Shown: positions 17,544-26,732 of the stretch, piece after piece | Layout: each line of letters starts with the position of its first letter | Numbering within the stretch: position 1 is the first letter of the stretch | DNA from: Hymenobacter piscis | Lineage (GTDB): Bacteria > Bacteroidota > Bacteroidia > Cytophagales > Hymenobacteraceae | Assembly (NCBI RefSeq): GCF_018760735.1 | Contig: NZ_JAHHZN010000013.1 | Location: forward strand, 46,461 to 110,460 | Reading direction: 5' to 3' | Length of the DNA stretch: 64,000 nucleotides | The notes under the pieces: model-generated | What the model saw: the letters and a program-made list of their open reading frames with translations, nothing else | Databases searched by the model: none | Told to the model about the DNA's origin: nothing | Program-made: the position numbers and the translations under genes

Positions 17544-19976
17544 CTACCCAATTACCAGCTCGGTGAAGGCGGAGCCGACCAGGACGGCGGGGCAGGTGAG
17601 GCCGGTTTCGGTGGTGACTTCCAGGCCCTGGGCCGGCTGGCCGTCGGTGCTGAAGGCGGTGGCCTGGAAGGGCAGGCCGTGCAGCACTACGCGGTAGGTA
17701 GGCCAGGTGGGCTGGTAGTCGCCCTCGGTTTGCTGCTGGAGCAGCAGGCCCTGGGCTGAGCCCGTGACGCGGAAGCGGCGGGTGGTGCTCTGGCCCTGCT
17801 CGTAGCCGTAGCCTTCGCCCCCGTCGTCGTAGAGCACGCTGGATTCCTCGCCTTCCTTGTAGTACACGTGCAGGGTCAGCTCTTCCACCACCTGCTCGCC
17901 CACGTACTGCAGGAGCGGGTACATGGGCACCACGGCACCGGCCTTGATGAAGAGCGGAATCCGGCTCAGGTCGGCGGCGGCCCACACTTCGGCCCCGCCG
18001 CTGCGGGCTTCGTCGGTCCAGTAGTAGAACCAGTCGCCGCGGGGCAGGTACATCCAGCGGCCCTCGGCCCCGGGCGTGGTGATGGGGCACACCAGCAGGT
18101 GGTCGCCGAGGCTGAACTCGGCCATGCGCAGGTAGGTATCGGTATCGGTCTGGTCGAGGAAGGCCAGGGGGCGCAGCATGGGCGTGGCCTGCTGCACGTG
18201 CTGCCAGAACGTGGTGTACATGTAGGGCAGCAGGCGGTAGCGCAGCTCGATGAAGCTGCGGGCCAAGTCGGTGTATTGCTCGCCGAAGCTCCAGGGCTCC
18301 TGGTCGCCGTGGTCGCCGGAGCTGTGGGTGCGGAAGAAGGGGTGGAAGGCCCCCAGCGCCACCCAGCGCACGTACAGCTCGCCGTCGGGCGTATCAATAA
18401 AGCCGCCAATATCGGAGCCGATGAAGCTGAAGCCCGAGATGCTCAGGCGCTGGCACTGGATGTTGGCCAGCCACAAATGCTCCCAGCTGGCCACGTTGTC
18501 GCCGGTCCAGCCGGAGGAGTAGCGCTGCCCGCCCGAATACGTGCTGCGCGTGATGGTGAAGGGCCGGTTGGGGTAGGCAAAGCGCTTGACGCCCTCGTTG
18601 GTGGCGCGGGCCATCTGCATGCCGTAGATGTTGTGGGCCTTTTTGTGGGAGGCCGGGTGGCCGTCGTAGCCGAAGCGCACGTCGTCGGGGAAGGTGCCCT
18701 TCTCGAACACGGCCGGCTCGTTCATGTCGTTCCAGACGCCCTTCACGCCGGTTTCCTCAATCAGGCCCTTGAACAAACCGGCCCACCACGCGCGCACGTC
18801 GGGGCGGGTGTAGTCGGGGAAGTGGCAGAGGCCGGGCCACACCGAGCCCTTCATCAGCGGGCCGTCGGCGCGGCGGCAGAAATAGTCGTTGCGCAGGCCC
18901 TCGCGGTGCACCCAGTAGTCGGGGTCAATCTTGATGCCGGGGTCGATGATGACGATGGTCTTGAACCCGTCCTGGGCCAGCTCGCGCACCAGGCGGGCGG
19001 GCTCGGGGAAGTGGGTGGGGCTCCAGGTAAAGCACCGGTAGCCGTCCATGTAGTCGATGTCGAGGTAGAGCGCGTCGCAGGGGATTTTCCGGTCGCGGAA
19101 GCCCTGGGCAATACTTTTCACCTGGCTCTCGGGGAAGTAGCTCCACTTGCACTGGTGGTAGCCCAGGGCCCAGAGCGGGGGCAGCTCGGGCGGGCCGGTG
19201 AGGCGGGTGTACTCCTGGCTGACTTCGAGCAGCGTAGGGCCGTAGAGGAAGTAGTAGTTCATCTCCCCGCCCTGGGCCCAGAACGAGGCCACGTCGGCCC
19301 GCTCGGCCGCAAAATCGAAGCTGGCCTTGAAGGAGTTATCGAAGAAAATGCCGTGGGCCAGCTGCTGGTGCAGGGCCAGGAAAAACGGAATGTTCTTGTA
19401 GAGCGGGTCGGAGCCCTTCTGGTAGCCGTAGGTGTCGGTGCCCCAGTTGGTAAACTGCTTGCCCCGCAGGTTCATGTTGTCGGGCTTGTCGCCGAGGCCG
19501 TAGTAGTGGGCCCCGCTCTGCACCCGCTTGCTCATCTTCACAATGTCGTTGCCCGACTCGTAATCGTACTCCCAGTGGAAGCCCTTCTCGTCCTCGCTCA
19601 GCACCAGGCCCGAGCGGTTGAGCACCCGGGTTTTGAGGTCGGCCTTGGCCACGGTGCAGATGAGCCGGTCGGTGGTGATGCGGTAGTGGTCGGGCTTTTC
19701 CTTGAACTCCAGGAACTCCAGGTCCTGGCGGCGGGGCGTGCCCTCGGGGAAGGCGTAGCTGAAATCGGGCGGGAAGATGCCCTCGGTGATGTAGCGGAAG
19801 CGCAGGATTTTATCGGTAATTACCTGCAGGCTGAGCCGCACGCCGTTTTCGCAGCTGAAAATGAAGTCGGTGCCCTGCCGCTCGCCCGCCACGACCCGCC
19901 CGGGGTACTGTTCCTGCTTGGCGGTGGCGGCCAGGTCATTGACCATGTAATTGTTTTCCTGGATACTATCGGCCAT
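17544..19976 (-). CDS. Glycoside hydrolase family 31 (alpha-glucosidase type)
   Basis: 810 residues from ATG 19976 (the frame is open further upstream but not GH31-like). GH31 enzymes remove alpha-linked glucose or xylose with retention. Seen: the N-terminal beta domain, the nucleophile Asp417 in WNDMNEP, and the acid/base Asp493 in WTGDNVASW, with substrate-side motifs DIDYMDGY and PFFRTHS. No signal peptide is present, so it probably acts in the cytoplasm on maltodextrins or glycogen-derived oligosaccharides, which fits the branching enzyme and GH13 genes nearby. A -7 promoter word lies at 20066-20073. Specificity for alpha-glucosides rather than xylosides is inferred. Confidence 0.92.
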   Translation of the reverse strand: MADSIQENNYMVNDLAATAKQEQYPGRVVAGERQGTDFIFSCENGVRLSLQVITDKILRFRYITEGIFPPDFSYAFPEGTPRRQDLEFLEFKEKPDHYRITTDRLICTVAKADLKTRVLNRSGLVLSEDEKGFHWEYDYESGNDIVKMSKRVQSGAHYYGLGDKPDNMNLRGKQFTNWGTDTYGYQKGSDPLYKNIPFFLALHQQLAHGIFFDNSFKASFDFAAERADVASFWAQGGEMNYYFLYGPTLLEVSQEYTRLTGPPELPPLWALGYHQCKWSYFPESQVKSIAQGFRDRKIPCDALYLDIDYMDGYRCFTWSPTHFPEPARLVRELAQDGFKTIVIIDPGIKIDPDYWVHREGLRNDYFCRRADGPLMKGSVWPGLCHFPDYTRPDVRAWWAGLFKGLIEETGVKGVWNDMNEPAVFEKGTFPDDVRFGYDGHPASHKKAHNIYGMQMARATNEGVKRFAYPNRPFTITRSTYSGGQRYSSGWTGDNVASWEHLWLANIQCQRLSISGFSFIGSDIGGFIDTPDGELYVRWVALGAFHPFFRTHSSGDHGDQEPWSFGEQYTDLARSFIELRYRLLPYMYTTFWQHVQQATPMLRPLAFLDQTDTDTYLRMAEFSLGDHLLVCPITTPGAEGRWMYLPRGDWFYYWTDEARSGGAEVWAAADLSRIPLFIKAGAVVPMYPLLQYVGEQVVEELTLHVYYKEGEESSVLYDDGGEGYGYEQGQSTTRRFRVTGSAQGLLLQQQTEGDYQPTWPTYRVVLHGLPFQATAFSTDGQPAQGLEVTTETGLTCPAVLVGSAFTELVIG

Positions 19977-20065
19977 GCAAAAGGAACGTCGGAATGGAAG
20001 GTGAAGAAAGCCGGAAACGAGAGGACCAGCCGGGCCGGTTCGGCCCGTAGGGCCCACTAAAGCGC

Positions 20066-20073
20066 CAAAGATA
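20066..20073 (-). promoter_or_regulatory. -7 promoter word TATCTTTG for GH31
   Basis: TATCTTTG on the minus strand matches the Bacteroidota TAnnTTTG element. It lies 90 bp before the GH31 start, in the divergent gap with the glycosyltransferase-like gene. No good -33 TTTG partner is seen. Confidence 0.5.
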
Positions 20074-20205
20074 ACCAAGCCGGCGGCTCGGGCGGAGCGC
20101 ACCGCCGGAGTTTTCGACGGACGGCCCCTGTGGCGCTGCGGGTACCTTTTTTCTCTACCTTGCCGTATCCTTTGGTATGCCTCCCGCCTGTTCTGCTATC
20201 CGCTT

Positions 20206-21312
20206 ATGACCCCTGCTGCCTTCCGTGTTCTGTTGCTTGGCTGGAATGAAGTCCCTCGGGCCGGGGAGCCCGATGTGCCGTCCATTCGCCCGCTGGTGCA
20301 GGAGCTGGCCCCGCTGGCACCCCTCTCGGTGATGCTGCCCCACCTGCCGGATTCGCCCCTTACCAACTCGGCCGGTGCCCGCGTGACGGGCCTGGCGGAT
20401 CTGGCGCTGACCGACGCGCTGGCTTCCCGCCCCCGTCCGGACCAGCGCCCCGGCGCCTGGCGCCCCCCGGCCGCCCCCTACGTCGGAGCCGCGGAAGCCG
20501 ACCGGCCCGGCGGCTCCGCCGGTACCTGGAACGCGCCCGCCGCCCCCTACCTGGGTGCCACACCCGGCGCCGCACCCGCCGCTACGCTGGCCCTTACGCT
20601 CAGCCCCGCGGGCACCAGCCAGGCCGCCGCCCCCGCGCCCACTGAGCAGGTTGCCCCGGCGGAAGCGGCGGCCCCGAACCCCGACCACGACCAGCTGCTC
20701 AACCTCGACGAGTTTGCCCGCGACGGGGCCGAGCCCGAGGCCGGCGAGGCCAATGCCCTGGACCAGCCCGCCAACGACCTTGCCCCCGATGAGTTGTCCG
20801 CCGACGAGCTGGCACCGCCCCCACCGCCCCGGGTGCAGGCCACCCTCTCGGAGGCCCTGGCCGCCCTCGGCGTGGATTTGCCCGCCACCGCCGACCTCAA
20901 TTTTCAGGTGATTCAGTACGCCCGTTTTGCTACCCGGCGCGCCTTACTGGAAGAATTTGCCGTGATTTACGCCGTGGACTGGCCCACGTGGCTGGCAGCC
21001 ATGGAAATTCGCCAGCAAACGGGCCGCCCCCTGGTACTGCACGTGCACGATCTGGCCCTGGAGCGGGCCGGCCCCGAGGAACGGGGCTGGGTGCTGGCCC
21101 TGGAACGCCTGGCTCTGCGCCGCGCCGACCTCGTGCTGGCCGCCTCCGACGAGGTAGCCCACCGCCTGCACGAACGGTACCAGCTGCCCCCCGAACGCCT
21201 GCGCACGATTGCGCCCTCCGATACGGAGGCCGTTAATACCATTCTTCACCAGCTCGAACACAGCTTACCGGGCCGCCCCGTCGTGGCTCCGCTTTTTCCG
21301 CCAACTGCATGA
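20206..21312 (+). CDS. Half glycosyltransferase: N-terminal GT4/GT5-like domain only
   Basis: 368 residues. The start (FRVLLLGWNEVPRAGEPDVP) and the segment from residue 225 (DLNFQVIQYARF, IYAVDWPTWLAAM, GRPLVLHVHDLALERAG, LVLAASDEVAHRLHERY) follow the N-terminal acceptor-side domain of glycogen-synthase-like GT4/GT5 enzymes, including the HxHDxxxxR and LVLAxSDxV patterns. The second Rossmann domain, which binds the sugar nucleotide, is missing: the protein ends shortly after where it should begin. Residues about 75-200 are a long Ala/Pro-rich insert. It may be a decayed glycogen synthase or a regulatory half-protein. Its last four bases overlap the next gene (ATGA). Location next to glgB supports a glucan link. 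Confidence 0.6.
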   Translation: MTPAAFRVLLLGWNEVPRAGEPDVPSIRPLVQELAPLAPLSVMLPHLPDSPLTNSAGARVTGLADLALTDALASRPRPDQRPGAWRPPAAPYVGAAEADRPGGSAGTWNAPAAPYLGATPGAAPAATLALTLSPAGTSQAAAPAPTEQVAPAEAAAPNPDHDQLLNLDEFARDGAEPEAGEANALDQPANDLAPDELSADELAPPPPPRVQATLSEALAALGVDLPATADLNFQVIQYARFATRRALLEEFAVIYAVDWPTWLAAMEIRQQTGRPLVLHVHDLALERAGPEERGWVLALERLALRRADLVLAASDEVAHRLHERYQLPPERLRTIAPSDTEAVNTILHQLEHSLPGRPVVAPLFPPTA

Positions 21313-21809
21313 CTTCCCCCGACTCCTCGCCCCGCCGCCACGAATTTGAAGCCCCCCTGGAAATGGACGGAGGCGATAATGGCGTGTTTGTGGTCGTGCC
21401 CTTCAGCGTAGCCGACGAATACGGCACCAAGGGCCCGCTGCCCGTGCAGGGCACCGTTGATGGCTTCCCCATCCGCCTGAACCTGGTGCCCCTGGAGGGC
21501 GGCGACCAGCAGCTCCGCCACATGTTCAGCGTGCGCAAGGAAGTGCGCAACGCCATCGGCAAAACCTGGTCCGACACGGTGCGCGTGGTGCTCCAGCACG
21601 ATACCGACCCCACCGGCCTCGACCTGCCCGAGGACCTGGCCCGTGCCCTGGAGCGCGCCGCCCTGCGCCCTAAGTTTGATGCCCTGCCCTTCACCCAGCG
21701 CAAGCAGCTGGCCCAGTGGATTGAGCGCGCCAAAAAGCCCGAAGCCCGCGCCCAGCGCATCACCGACGCCCTGGAGCAGGCCGAATCCGGCCGCAAAACG
21801 CGGCATTAA
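21309..21809 (+). CDS. DUF1905/YdeI-like protein
   Basis: 166 residues. The N-terminal half (VVVPFSVADEYGTKGPLPVQGTVDG) is a DUF1905 barrel, and the C-terminal half (FDALPFTQRKQLAQWIERAKKPEARAQRI) is the YdeI/OmpD-associated helical motif. This two-part protein is widespread in Bacteroidota and its biochemical role is not established. The start codon overlaps the stop of the preceding gene (ATGA), so translation is probably coupled. It is soluble, with no signal peptide. Confidence 0.85.
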   Translation: MTSPDSSPRRHEFEAPLEMDGGDNGVFVVVPFSVADEYGTKGPLPVQGTVDGFPIRLNLVPLEGGDQQLRHMFSVRKEVRNAIGKTWSDTVRVVLQHDTDPTGLDLPEDLARALERAALRPKFDALPFTQRKQLAQWIERAKKPEARAQRITDALEQAESGRKTRH

Positions 21810-21892
21810 AACTTCTTTTGAGCTGATGGCTGCTGCTGATAGCTTTTGATTGGGAGGAAGCCAGCAGCCAACACCCACCAGCCTAAAAAAAA
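21810..21892. repeat. GCTG-word inverted arrays between convergent genes
   Basis: GAGCTGATGGCTGCTGCTG lies at 21819-21837. On the opposite strand, words such as AGGCTGG, TGGCTGC and TGGCTTC run from 21884 towards the middle. Words are imperfect and only partly in 7-nt step. The gap separates the YdeI-like gene and glgB, which converge. Confidence 0.55.
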
Positions 21893-23947
21893 CTACTGCC
21901 GCTCCAGCACCAGCGCGGTGCGGTTGGTGACGTAGAGGCTGAGCTTGTTGACGCCGTCCTCCTCGAACGTTTCGTACACATACTCGTCGTCCACGCGGTT
22001 AAAGCCGCCGAACTGGGCATCGTCGGAGTTGAGCACGATGCGGTAGCGGCCGACGGCGGGCACGAAGAAGCGGTAATCGGGCACGCTGCGGTCTACGTGG
22101 AAGCTGAAGACGAACAGGCGGCGGCCGCGCTCGAACACCAGGACCTGGTTCTCAGAGTCGAGGTGGAGCTGGCGGGTGGGGCCGGCAGCCAGCAGGCGGG
22201 CGGATTTGGCCATCGTCAGCATGGCCGCGTCGAACTGCTGGAGGAACCGGAATTTGAGGTCGGGGTTGTCGGCCAGGTTCCACTGGCGGCGGGCGAAGTG
22301 GTGGCTCCAGCCGTTGCCTTCCCGCGGGAAATCGACCCATTCGGGGTGGCCGAACTCGTTGCCGATGAAGTTCAGGTAGGCCTCCCCGCCCAGGCTGAGC
22401 GTGGCCAGGCGGATGAGCTTGTGCAGGGCCACGCCCCGGGCCGCCACGGGATCGGGGTCGTCCTGGTGCATGTGCTCGTAAATGGCCTGATCAAAAAGCC
22501 AGTGGGCCAGAGTTTTGTCGCCTACCAGGGCCTGGTCGTGGCTTTCGGCGTAGGCTACGGTTTTCTCGCCGGCGCGGCGGTTGGTGAGCACGTGCCAGAG
22601 GTCGTGGAGGTTCCAGTTTTCGTCGCGGGTGTGCTTGAGCAGCTTGATCCAGTAATCCGGGATGCCCATGGCCAGGCGGTAATCGAAGCCGATGCCGCCT
22701 TCCTCAAGGGGCCGGCACAGGCCGGGCATGCCGCTCATGTCCTCGGCAATGAGCAGGGCGCTGCGCTTGATTTCGCGGGTGAGCGTGGCTGCCAGCTGCA
22801 GGTACAGAATAGCATCCTCGTCTACCTCGGGGCCGAAGTAGGCCTCGTAGCCCCCGAAGCTCACGCCCTCGCCGTGGTGGTGGTAGAGCATGCTGGTGAT
22901 GCCATCGAAGCGGAAGCCGTCGAAGTGGAATTCCTCCAGCCAGTAGCGCACGTTGCTGAGCAGAAACTGCTGCACCTCGGGTTTGGCGTAGTCGAAGAGC
23001 TTGGAATCCCAGCCCGGATGGTTGCCGCGGGCGCCCGCGTGGAAGTACTGGTGGCCCGAGCCGTCGAAGTTGGCCAAGCCCTCGGCCTCGTTTTTCACGG
23101 CGTGGGAATGCACCACGTCGAGCAGCACGGCGATACCCCGGCGGTGGGCTTCATTGATGAGGTGCTTGAGCTCCTCGGGCGTGCCGAAGCGCGAGGAAAC
23201 GGCGAAGAAATTGGCCACGTGGTAGCCGAAGGACCCGTAATACGGGTGCTCCATGATGGCCATCAGCTGGAGGCAGTTATAGCCCGCGGCCTGAATGCGG
23301 GGCAGAATCTGGTCGGCGAATTCGAGGTAGGAACCCACCTTGCCTTCTTCCAAAGCCATGCCCACGTGGGCCTCGTAAATGAAGGGCTCCCGCACCGCGT
23401 TGGGCACCCGGAACTTCTGGTCGGTCCAGACGAAGGGCTGCGCCGGCTTCCAGACCTGGCCGGCGAAGTCCTTGGTGTCGGGGTGCTGCACGGCCCGGCG
23501 CAGGGTGGCCGGCAGACGGTCCTGCGCCCCGCGCCCCGACACCACGTGCACCTTGTAGAGGGAGTAGTGGGTGAGGCGGTCCTGGTACTCCTTATCGGGC
23601 AGAAAAACTTCCCACACGCCGTCGGCGGTGCGGGTGAGCGGGGTGGCCTGCCGGTCCCAGCCGTTGAAGTCGCCGATGAGCGACACGGCCTGGGCGGCGG
23701 GGGCCCACTCCCGGAACCAGTAGCCCCGGCGGCGCCCGTCGTAGTTGAGGCCCAGGCGCTGGTGAGCGGAGGCAAACTTGCTTAGGGAGCCGTATTCGGC
23801 CCGAATGTCGGCCAGCCGCTGCTCCAGCCGCGCCTGGCGCCGGAGCAACACCGGCTCGTAGGGGGCCAGCCAGGGGTCGTGCTGCACGAGGGGCAGGCGG
23901 GCCGGGGATTCTTCGGAGGCAACGGGGGCTAACGGTTCGGAAGTCAT
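21893..23947 (-). CDS. glgB: 1,4-alpha-glucan branching enzyme
   Basis: 684 residues, GH13 family with an N-terminal CBM48-like domain (GYWFREWAPAAQAVSLIGDF near residue 75) and a C-terminal all-beta domain. It makes alpha-1,6 branches in glycogen by moving a cut alpha-1,4 chain. Catalytic residues seen: nucleophile Asp348 in GFRFDGITS, acid/base Glu402 in IAEDMSG, and transition-state Asp471 in AESHDQ. ATG 23947 is preceded by a -7 word at 23973-23980 and gives a short leader. The length and the VDFPREGNGWSHHFARRQW segment fit the eukaryote-like branching enzymes common in Bacteroidota. A GlgC-like enzyme lies 26 kb away at 49092-50249. Confidence 0.93.
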   Translation of the reverse strand: MTSEPLAPVASEESPARLPLVQHDPWLAPYEPVLLRRQARLEQRLADIRAEYGSLSKFASAHQRLGLNYDGRRRGYWFREWAPAAQAVSLIGDFNGWDRQATPLTRTADGVWEVFLPDKEYQDRLTHYSLYKVHVVSGRGAQDRLPATLRRAVQHPDTKDFAGQVWKPAQPFVWTDQKFRVPNAVREPFIYEAHVGMALEEGKVGSYLEFADQILPRIQAAGYNCLQLMAIMEHPYYGSFGYHVANFFAVSSRFGTPEELKHLINEAHRRGIAVLLDVVHSHAVKNEAEGLANFDGSGHQYFHAGARGNHPGWDSKLFDYAKPEVQQFLLSNVRYWLEEFHFDGFRFDGITSMLYHHHGEGVSFGGYEAYFGPEVDEDAILYLQLAATLTREIKRSALLIAEDMSGMPGLCRPLEEGGIGFDYRLAMGIPDYWIKLLKHTRDENWNLHDLWHVLTNRRAGEKTVAYAESHDQALVGDKTLAHWLFDQAIYEHMHQDDPDPVAARGVALHKLIRLATLSLGGEAYLNFIGNEFGHPEWVDFPREGNGWSHHFARRQWNLADNPDLKFRFLQQFDAAMLTMAKSARLLAAGPTRQLHLDSENQVLVFERGRRLFVFSFHVDRSVPDYRFFVPAVGRYRIVLNSDDAQFGGFNRVDDEYVYETFEEDGVNKLSLYVTNRTALVLERQ

Positions 23948-23972
23948 AGCACGGGCATGGTCAGATTCAGGC

Positions 23973-23980
23973 CAAAGCTA
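23973..23980 (-). promoter_or_regulatory. -7 promoter word TAGCTTTG for glgB
   Basis: TAGCTTTG on the minus strand fits TAnnTTTG and sits 26 bp before the glgB ATG, in the divergent gap with ggt. Confidence 0.5.
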
Positions 23981-24139
23981 CGCGGATTACCGGGTCGGGG
24001 TTGATTGCCGGTTAGCCGGTACTGGTTGCCCGTTGGCTTCTTCGCCCCGCTTCCGGCCTGGTTTGCCGGCCGGAACCGGGGTGGCCGGCACGGTTACGGG
24101 CTCCGGTCCGGCGGGGGCCGCCCGCCCGGCGGGGGCCCG

Positions 24140-24147
24140 TATCTTTA
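24140..24147 (+). promoter_or_regulatory. -7 promoter word TATCTTTA, ggt, near-leaderless
   Basis: TATCTTTA ends six bases before the ggt ATG (TATCTTTA-CTCCCG-ATG). With the usual distance to the transcription start, the mRNA would begin at or next to the start codon. The same spacing is seen at 41397-41404. Confidence 0.5.
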
Positions 24148-24153
24148 CTCCCG

Positions 24154-25893
24154 ATGAACCGCTCCGCCTTCCTGCTGCTGCTGGCCGCCCTGGCTGCCTG
24201 CACCACTTCGCCCCCTGCGTCCTCCTCCCGCCCAACCGGCACCGCCGCGGCTACGCTGGCTGCCCCCGTTCCGGCGGCCACGCCCGTCGTGGCCGAGCAC
24301 GCGCTGGTGGTATCGGCCCACCCCGAAGCCACGCGCATCGGGGTGGAGATGCTGCAGCGGGGCGGCAATGCCTACGACGCGGCCGTGGCCGTGCAGTTTG
24401 CCCTGGCCGTGGCCCTGCCGGCGGCCGGCAACCTCGGGGGCGGGGGCTTTCTGCTCTACCGCGGGGCCGATGGGCAGGAAGGGGCCCTGGATTTCCGCGA
24501 AACCGCCCCCGCCGCCGCTTCCCGGGATATGTACCTCGACAAGGCCGGCAACGTCATTCCCGACCTGAGCACCCTGGGCCACCGCGCCGCCGGCGTGCCG
24601 GGCACCGTGGCCGGCATGTGGGAGCTGCACCAGAAGCGGGGCCAACTGCCCTGGCGCGACGTGGTGGAACCGGCCGTGCAGCTGGCCATGCAGGGCCTGA
24701 AGCTGACGGAAAAGGAAGCGGCCGGCCTCAACCGCACCCGCGCCGACTTCGCCCGCTTCACTCCCGCCAGCGCCTACCTGAAAGCCAGCTCCTGGCAGGC
24801 GGGGGAAACCATTTACCACCCTGACCTGGCCCGCACCCTGGCATACATCCGCGACCAGGGCCGCAACGGCTTCTACACCGGCCCCGTGGCCCGGCTCATC
24901 GTGGCCGAGATGCAGCGCGGCCAGGGGCTGATAACGGCGGCGGATCTGGCGGGCTACCGGCCCCAGTGGCGCACGCCCCTGCACGGCCGCTACCGGGGCT
25001 ACGAGGTGCTCACGTTTCCGCCGCCCAGCTCCGGGGGCGTGGCCCTGCTGCAACTGCTGCAAATGCTGGAGCCTTATAACCTGCGCGCCGCCGGCTGGCA
25101 CTCGCCCCAGGCCACGCACTGGCTAACCGAGGCCCAGCGCCGCGTGTACGCCGACCGCGCCACCTACCTCGGCGACCCCGATTTCGGGCGGGTGCCGGTG
25201 GCTCAACTGCTCGAACCTGCCTACAACCAGCGGCGCATGGCCTCCACCCTGCCCTACCGGGCCACGCCCAGCGCCCAGGTAGCAGCCGGCCCCGGCCTGC
25301 CCGCCTACGAATCGGACCAGACGACCCACTACAACATCGTGGATGCCCGGGGCAATGCCGTGAGCTGCACTACCACCCTCAACGGGGCCTACGGCAGCAA
25401 AGTGGTGGTGGCCGGGGCGGGCTTCCTCCTGAATAACGAGATGGACGATTTCAGCAGCAAGCCCGGCACGCCCAACGCCTACGGGCTGGTGGGCGGCACG
25501 GCCAACGCCATTGCTCCCGGCAAGCGGATGCTCTCCTCGATGACGCCCGCCATCCTGACCCGGGATAAGAAGCTGGCCCTGGTGGTGGGCACGCCCGGCG
25601 GCAGCACCATCATCACCAGCGTCCTGCAGGCCATCCTGAACGTGGTGGATTACGGCCAGAACGCCCAGCAGGCTGTGTCCGCGCCCCGCCTGCACCACCA
25701 GTGGCTCCCCGATCAGCTCGACGTGGAAGCCGGCGCCCTGCTGCCCGCCGCCCAGGACACCCTCCGCGCCCGCGGCTACCAGCTCAACTCGCGCAATGCC
25801 TGGGGCCGGGTAGAAGTAATCCAGGTGCTGCCCAATGGCCAGTTGGAAGGCGGTGCCGACCCCCGCGGCGACGATACCGCAGCGGGGTATTGA
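24154..25893 (+). CDS. ggt: Gamma-glutamyltransferase, lipoprotein form
   Basis: 579 residues. The N-terminus (MNRSAFLLLLAALAACTTS) carries a lipobox LAAC with Cys16, so the enzyme should be anchored in the periplasm. GGT cleaves the gamma-glutamyl bond of glutathione and related peptides; the precursor cuts itself into two subunits before a threonine. Seen: Thr391 in TTHYNIVD, the autocleavage site and nucleophile, then NGAYGS, the NNEMDDFS loop and GTPGGSTIITS. The N-terminal region has the glutamate-binding arginine region (FRETAPAAASRDMY). Nothing is missing. A stop-phased heptamer array follows the stop codon. Confidence 0.93.
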   Translation: MNRSAFLLLLAALAACTTSPPASSSRPTGTAAATLAAPVPAATPVVAEHALVVSAHPEATRIGVEMLQRGGNAYDAAVAVQFALAVALPAAGNLGGGGFLLYRGADGQEGALDFRETAPAAASRDMYLDKAGNVIPDLSTLGHRAAGVPGTVAGMWELHQKRGQLPWRDVVEPAVQLAMQGLKLTEKEAAGLNRTRADFARFTPASAYLKASSWQAGETIYHPDLARTLAYIRDQGRNGFYTGPVARLIVAEMQRGQGLITAADLAGYRPQWRTPLHGRYRGYEVLTFPPPSSGGVALLQLLQMLEPYNLRAAGWHSPQATHWLTEAQRRVYADRATYLGDPDFGRVPVAQLLEPAYNQRRMASTLPYRATPSAQVAAGPGLPAYESDQTTHYNIVDARGNAVSCTTTLNGAYGSKVVVAGAGFLLNNEMDDFSSKPGTPNAYGLVGGTANAIAPGKRMLSSMTPAILTRDKKLALVVGTPGGSTIITSVLQAILNVVDYGQNAQQAVSAPRLHHQWLPDQLDVEAGALLPAAQDTLRARGYQLNSRNAWGRVEVIQVLPNGQLEGGADPRGDDTAAGY

Positions 25894-26085
25894 GGAGTGA
25901 GGAGTGAAAGAACGTCATTCCGAGCGGAGCCGAGGAATCTCGCGTGCTGACGGTTGCAGTAGTAACTCAACGTCAGCACGCGAGATTCCTCGGCTCCGCT
26001 CGGAATGACGTTCTGGTTAAAATAACGTTCTGGCTAAGACGACGGGCTATTTAGACTGACGTTCTGCTTCACTCGCTCCTACTGA
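25894..26085. repeat. 44-bp perfect palindrome with inverted heptamer arms
   Basis: Two GGAGTGA heptamers (25894-25907) begin directly after the ggt stop. Palindrome arms 25909-25952 and 25971-26014 are perfect over 44 bp (core ATTCCGAGCGGAGCCGAGGA), loop 18. At 26050-26075, GACGTTCTGCTTCACTCGCT mirrors the left words. This is variant B of the palindrome family; another B copy is at 60686-60790. Confidence 0.92.
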
Positions 26086-26109
26086 CAACTCAACGAAACC
26101 GGTAAAATC

Positions 26110-26149
26110 AACCGCGCCGCTACTTCCCGAAGAAAGTAGCGGCGCGGTT
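26110..26149. terminator. 16-bp hairpin between convergent genes
   Basis: AACCGCGCCGCTACTT (26110-26125) pairs with AAGTAGCGGCGCGGTT (26134-26149), loop 8. It lies downstream of both ggt and the minus-strand gene at 26181 and could stop either transcript. Confidence 0.6.
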
Positions 26150-26180
26150 CATCGCAGTGAATTAGACTCGGCCGGTTGGC

Positions 26181-26531
26181 TTACGACATTTTCAGGTTGC
26201 CGGCGGCCGTTACCAGGGTCTGGCCGAGGTGGCGGAGCTGGTCGCCGGTGCCGTCGGTGAAGCTGTGCAGGTCGTGGGCGATGCGGGCAGTTTCCTGGCC
26301 CAGCAGCTGGAGGCTGGCGGCCATGGCGGGGCGGTCGTCGCGCTCCACGTGGGCGCGCAGGTTGCGCAGCTCGGTTTGCAGACCGGTGAGGGCCGAGCCG
26401 CCGAGGCCGTCGAGGGCCTGAATCCAGCCATCGATATAGCCCAGACCGGCATCGACGGGATGCTGACGGGGGTTGTCAAACGTGTCGTAGATACCCTGAA
26501 TAGTTTGTTCGATGCGGGCGGCGTTATCCAT
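26181..26531 (-). CDS. Small helical hypothetical protein
   Basis: 116 residues from ATG 26531 (frame open upstream to 26573, less likely). It is almost entirely helical: IEQTIQGIYDTFDNP, TGLQTELRNLRAHVERDD, LQLLGQETARIAHDLHSF. No signal peptide, membrane segment or known motif. The pattern resembles small proteins predicted to form four-helix bundles. It is divergent to an AraC-type regulator gene 202 bp away, which might control it; that is inference. Confidence 0.6.
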   Translation of the reverse strand: MDNAARIEQTIQGIYDTFDNPRQHPVDAGLGYIDGWIQALDGLGGSALTGLQTELRNLRAHVERDDRPAMAASLQLLGQETARIAHDLHSFTDGTGDQLRHLGQTLVTAAGNLKMS

Positions 26532-26669
26532 GAGCTGGCAGGTTAAGGAGAGGAATCGGTTACCTGCCACCATACGCCGCCCGGGCCACCGGTGTTGCCT
26601 GGCACTGACGGCGCGCCACAGGGAACGGGCTCTTCTGCTCCTCCGTGCCGCCGACTTCGGCGGGTTGCC

Positions 26670-26677
26670 TATTTTTA
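26670..26677 (+). promoter_or_regulatory. -7 promoter word TATTTTTA for the AraC gene
   Basis: TATTTTTA lies 56 bp before ATG 26733 and fits the TAnnTTTx element. No clear -33 element is seen. Confidence 0.4.
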
Positions 26678-26732
26678 CCTGCCCCGGCAGCCGACATCAC
26701 ACCCGGGCGTTGCCACCGCCAGCCTTTTGCCC

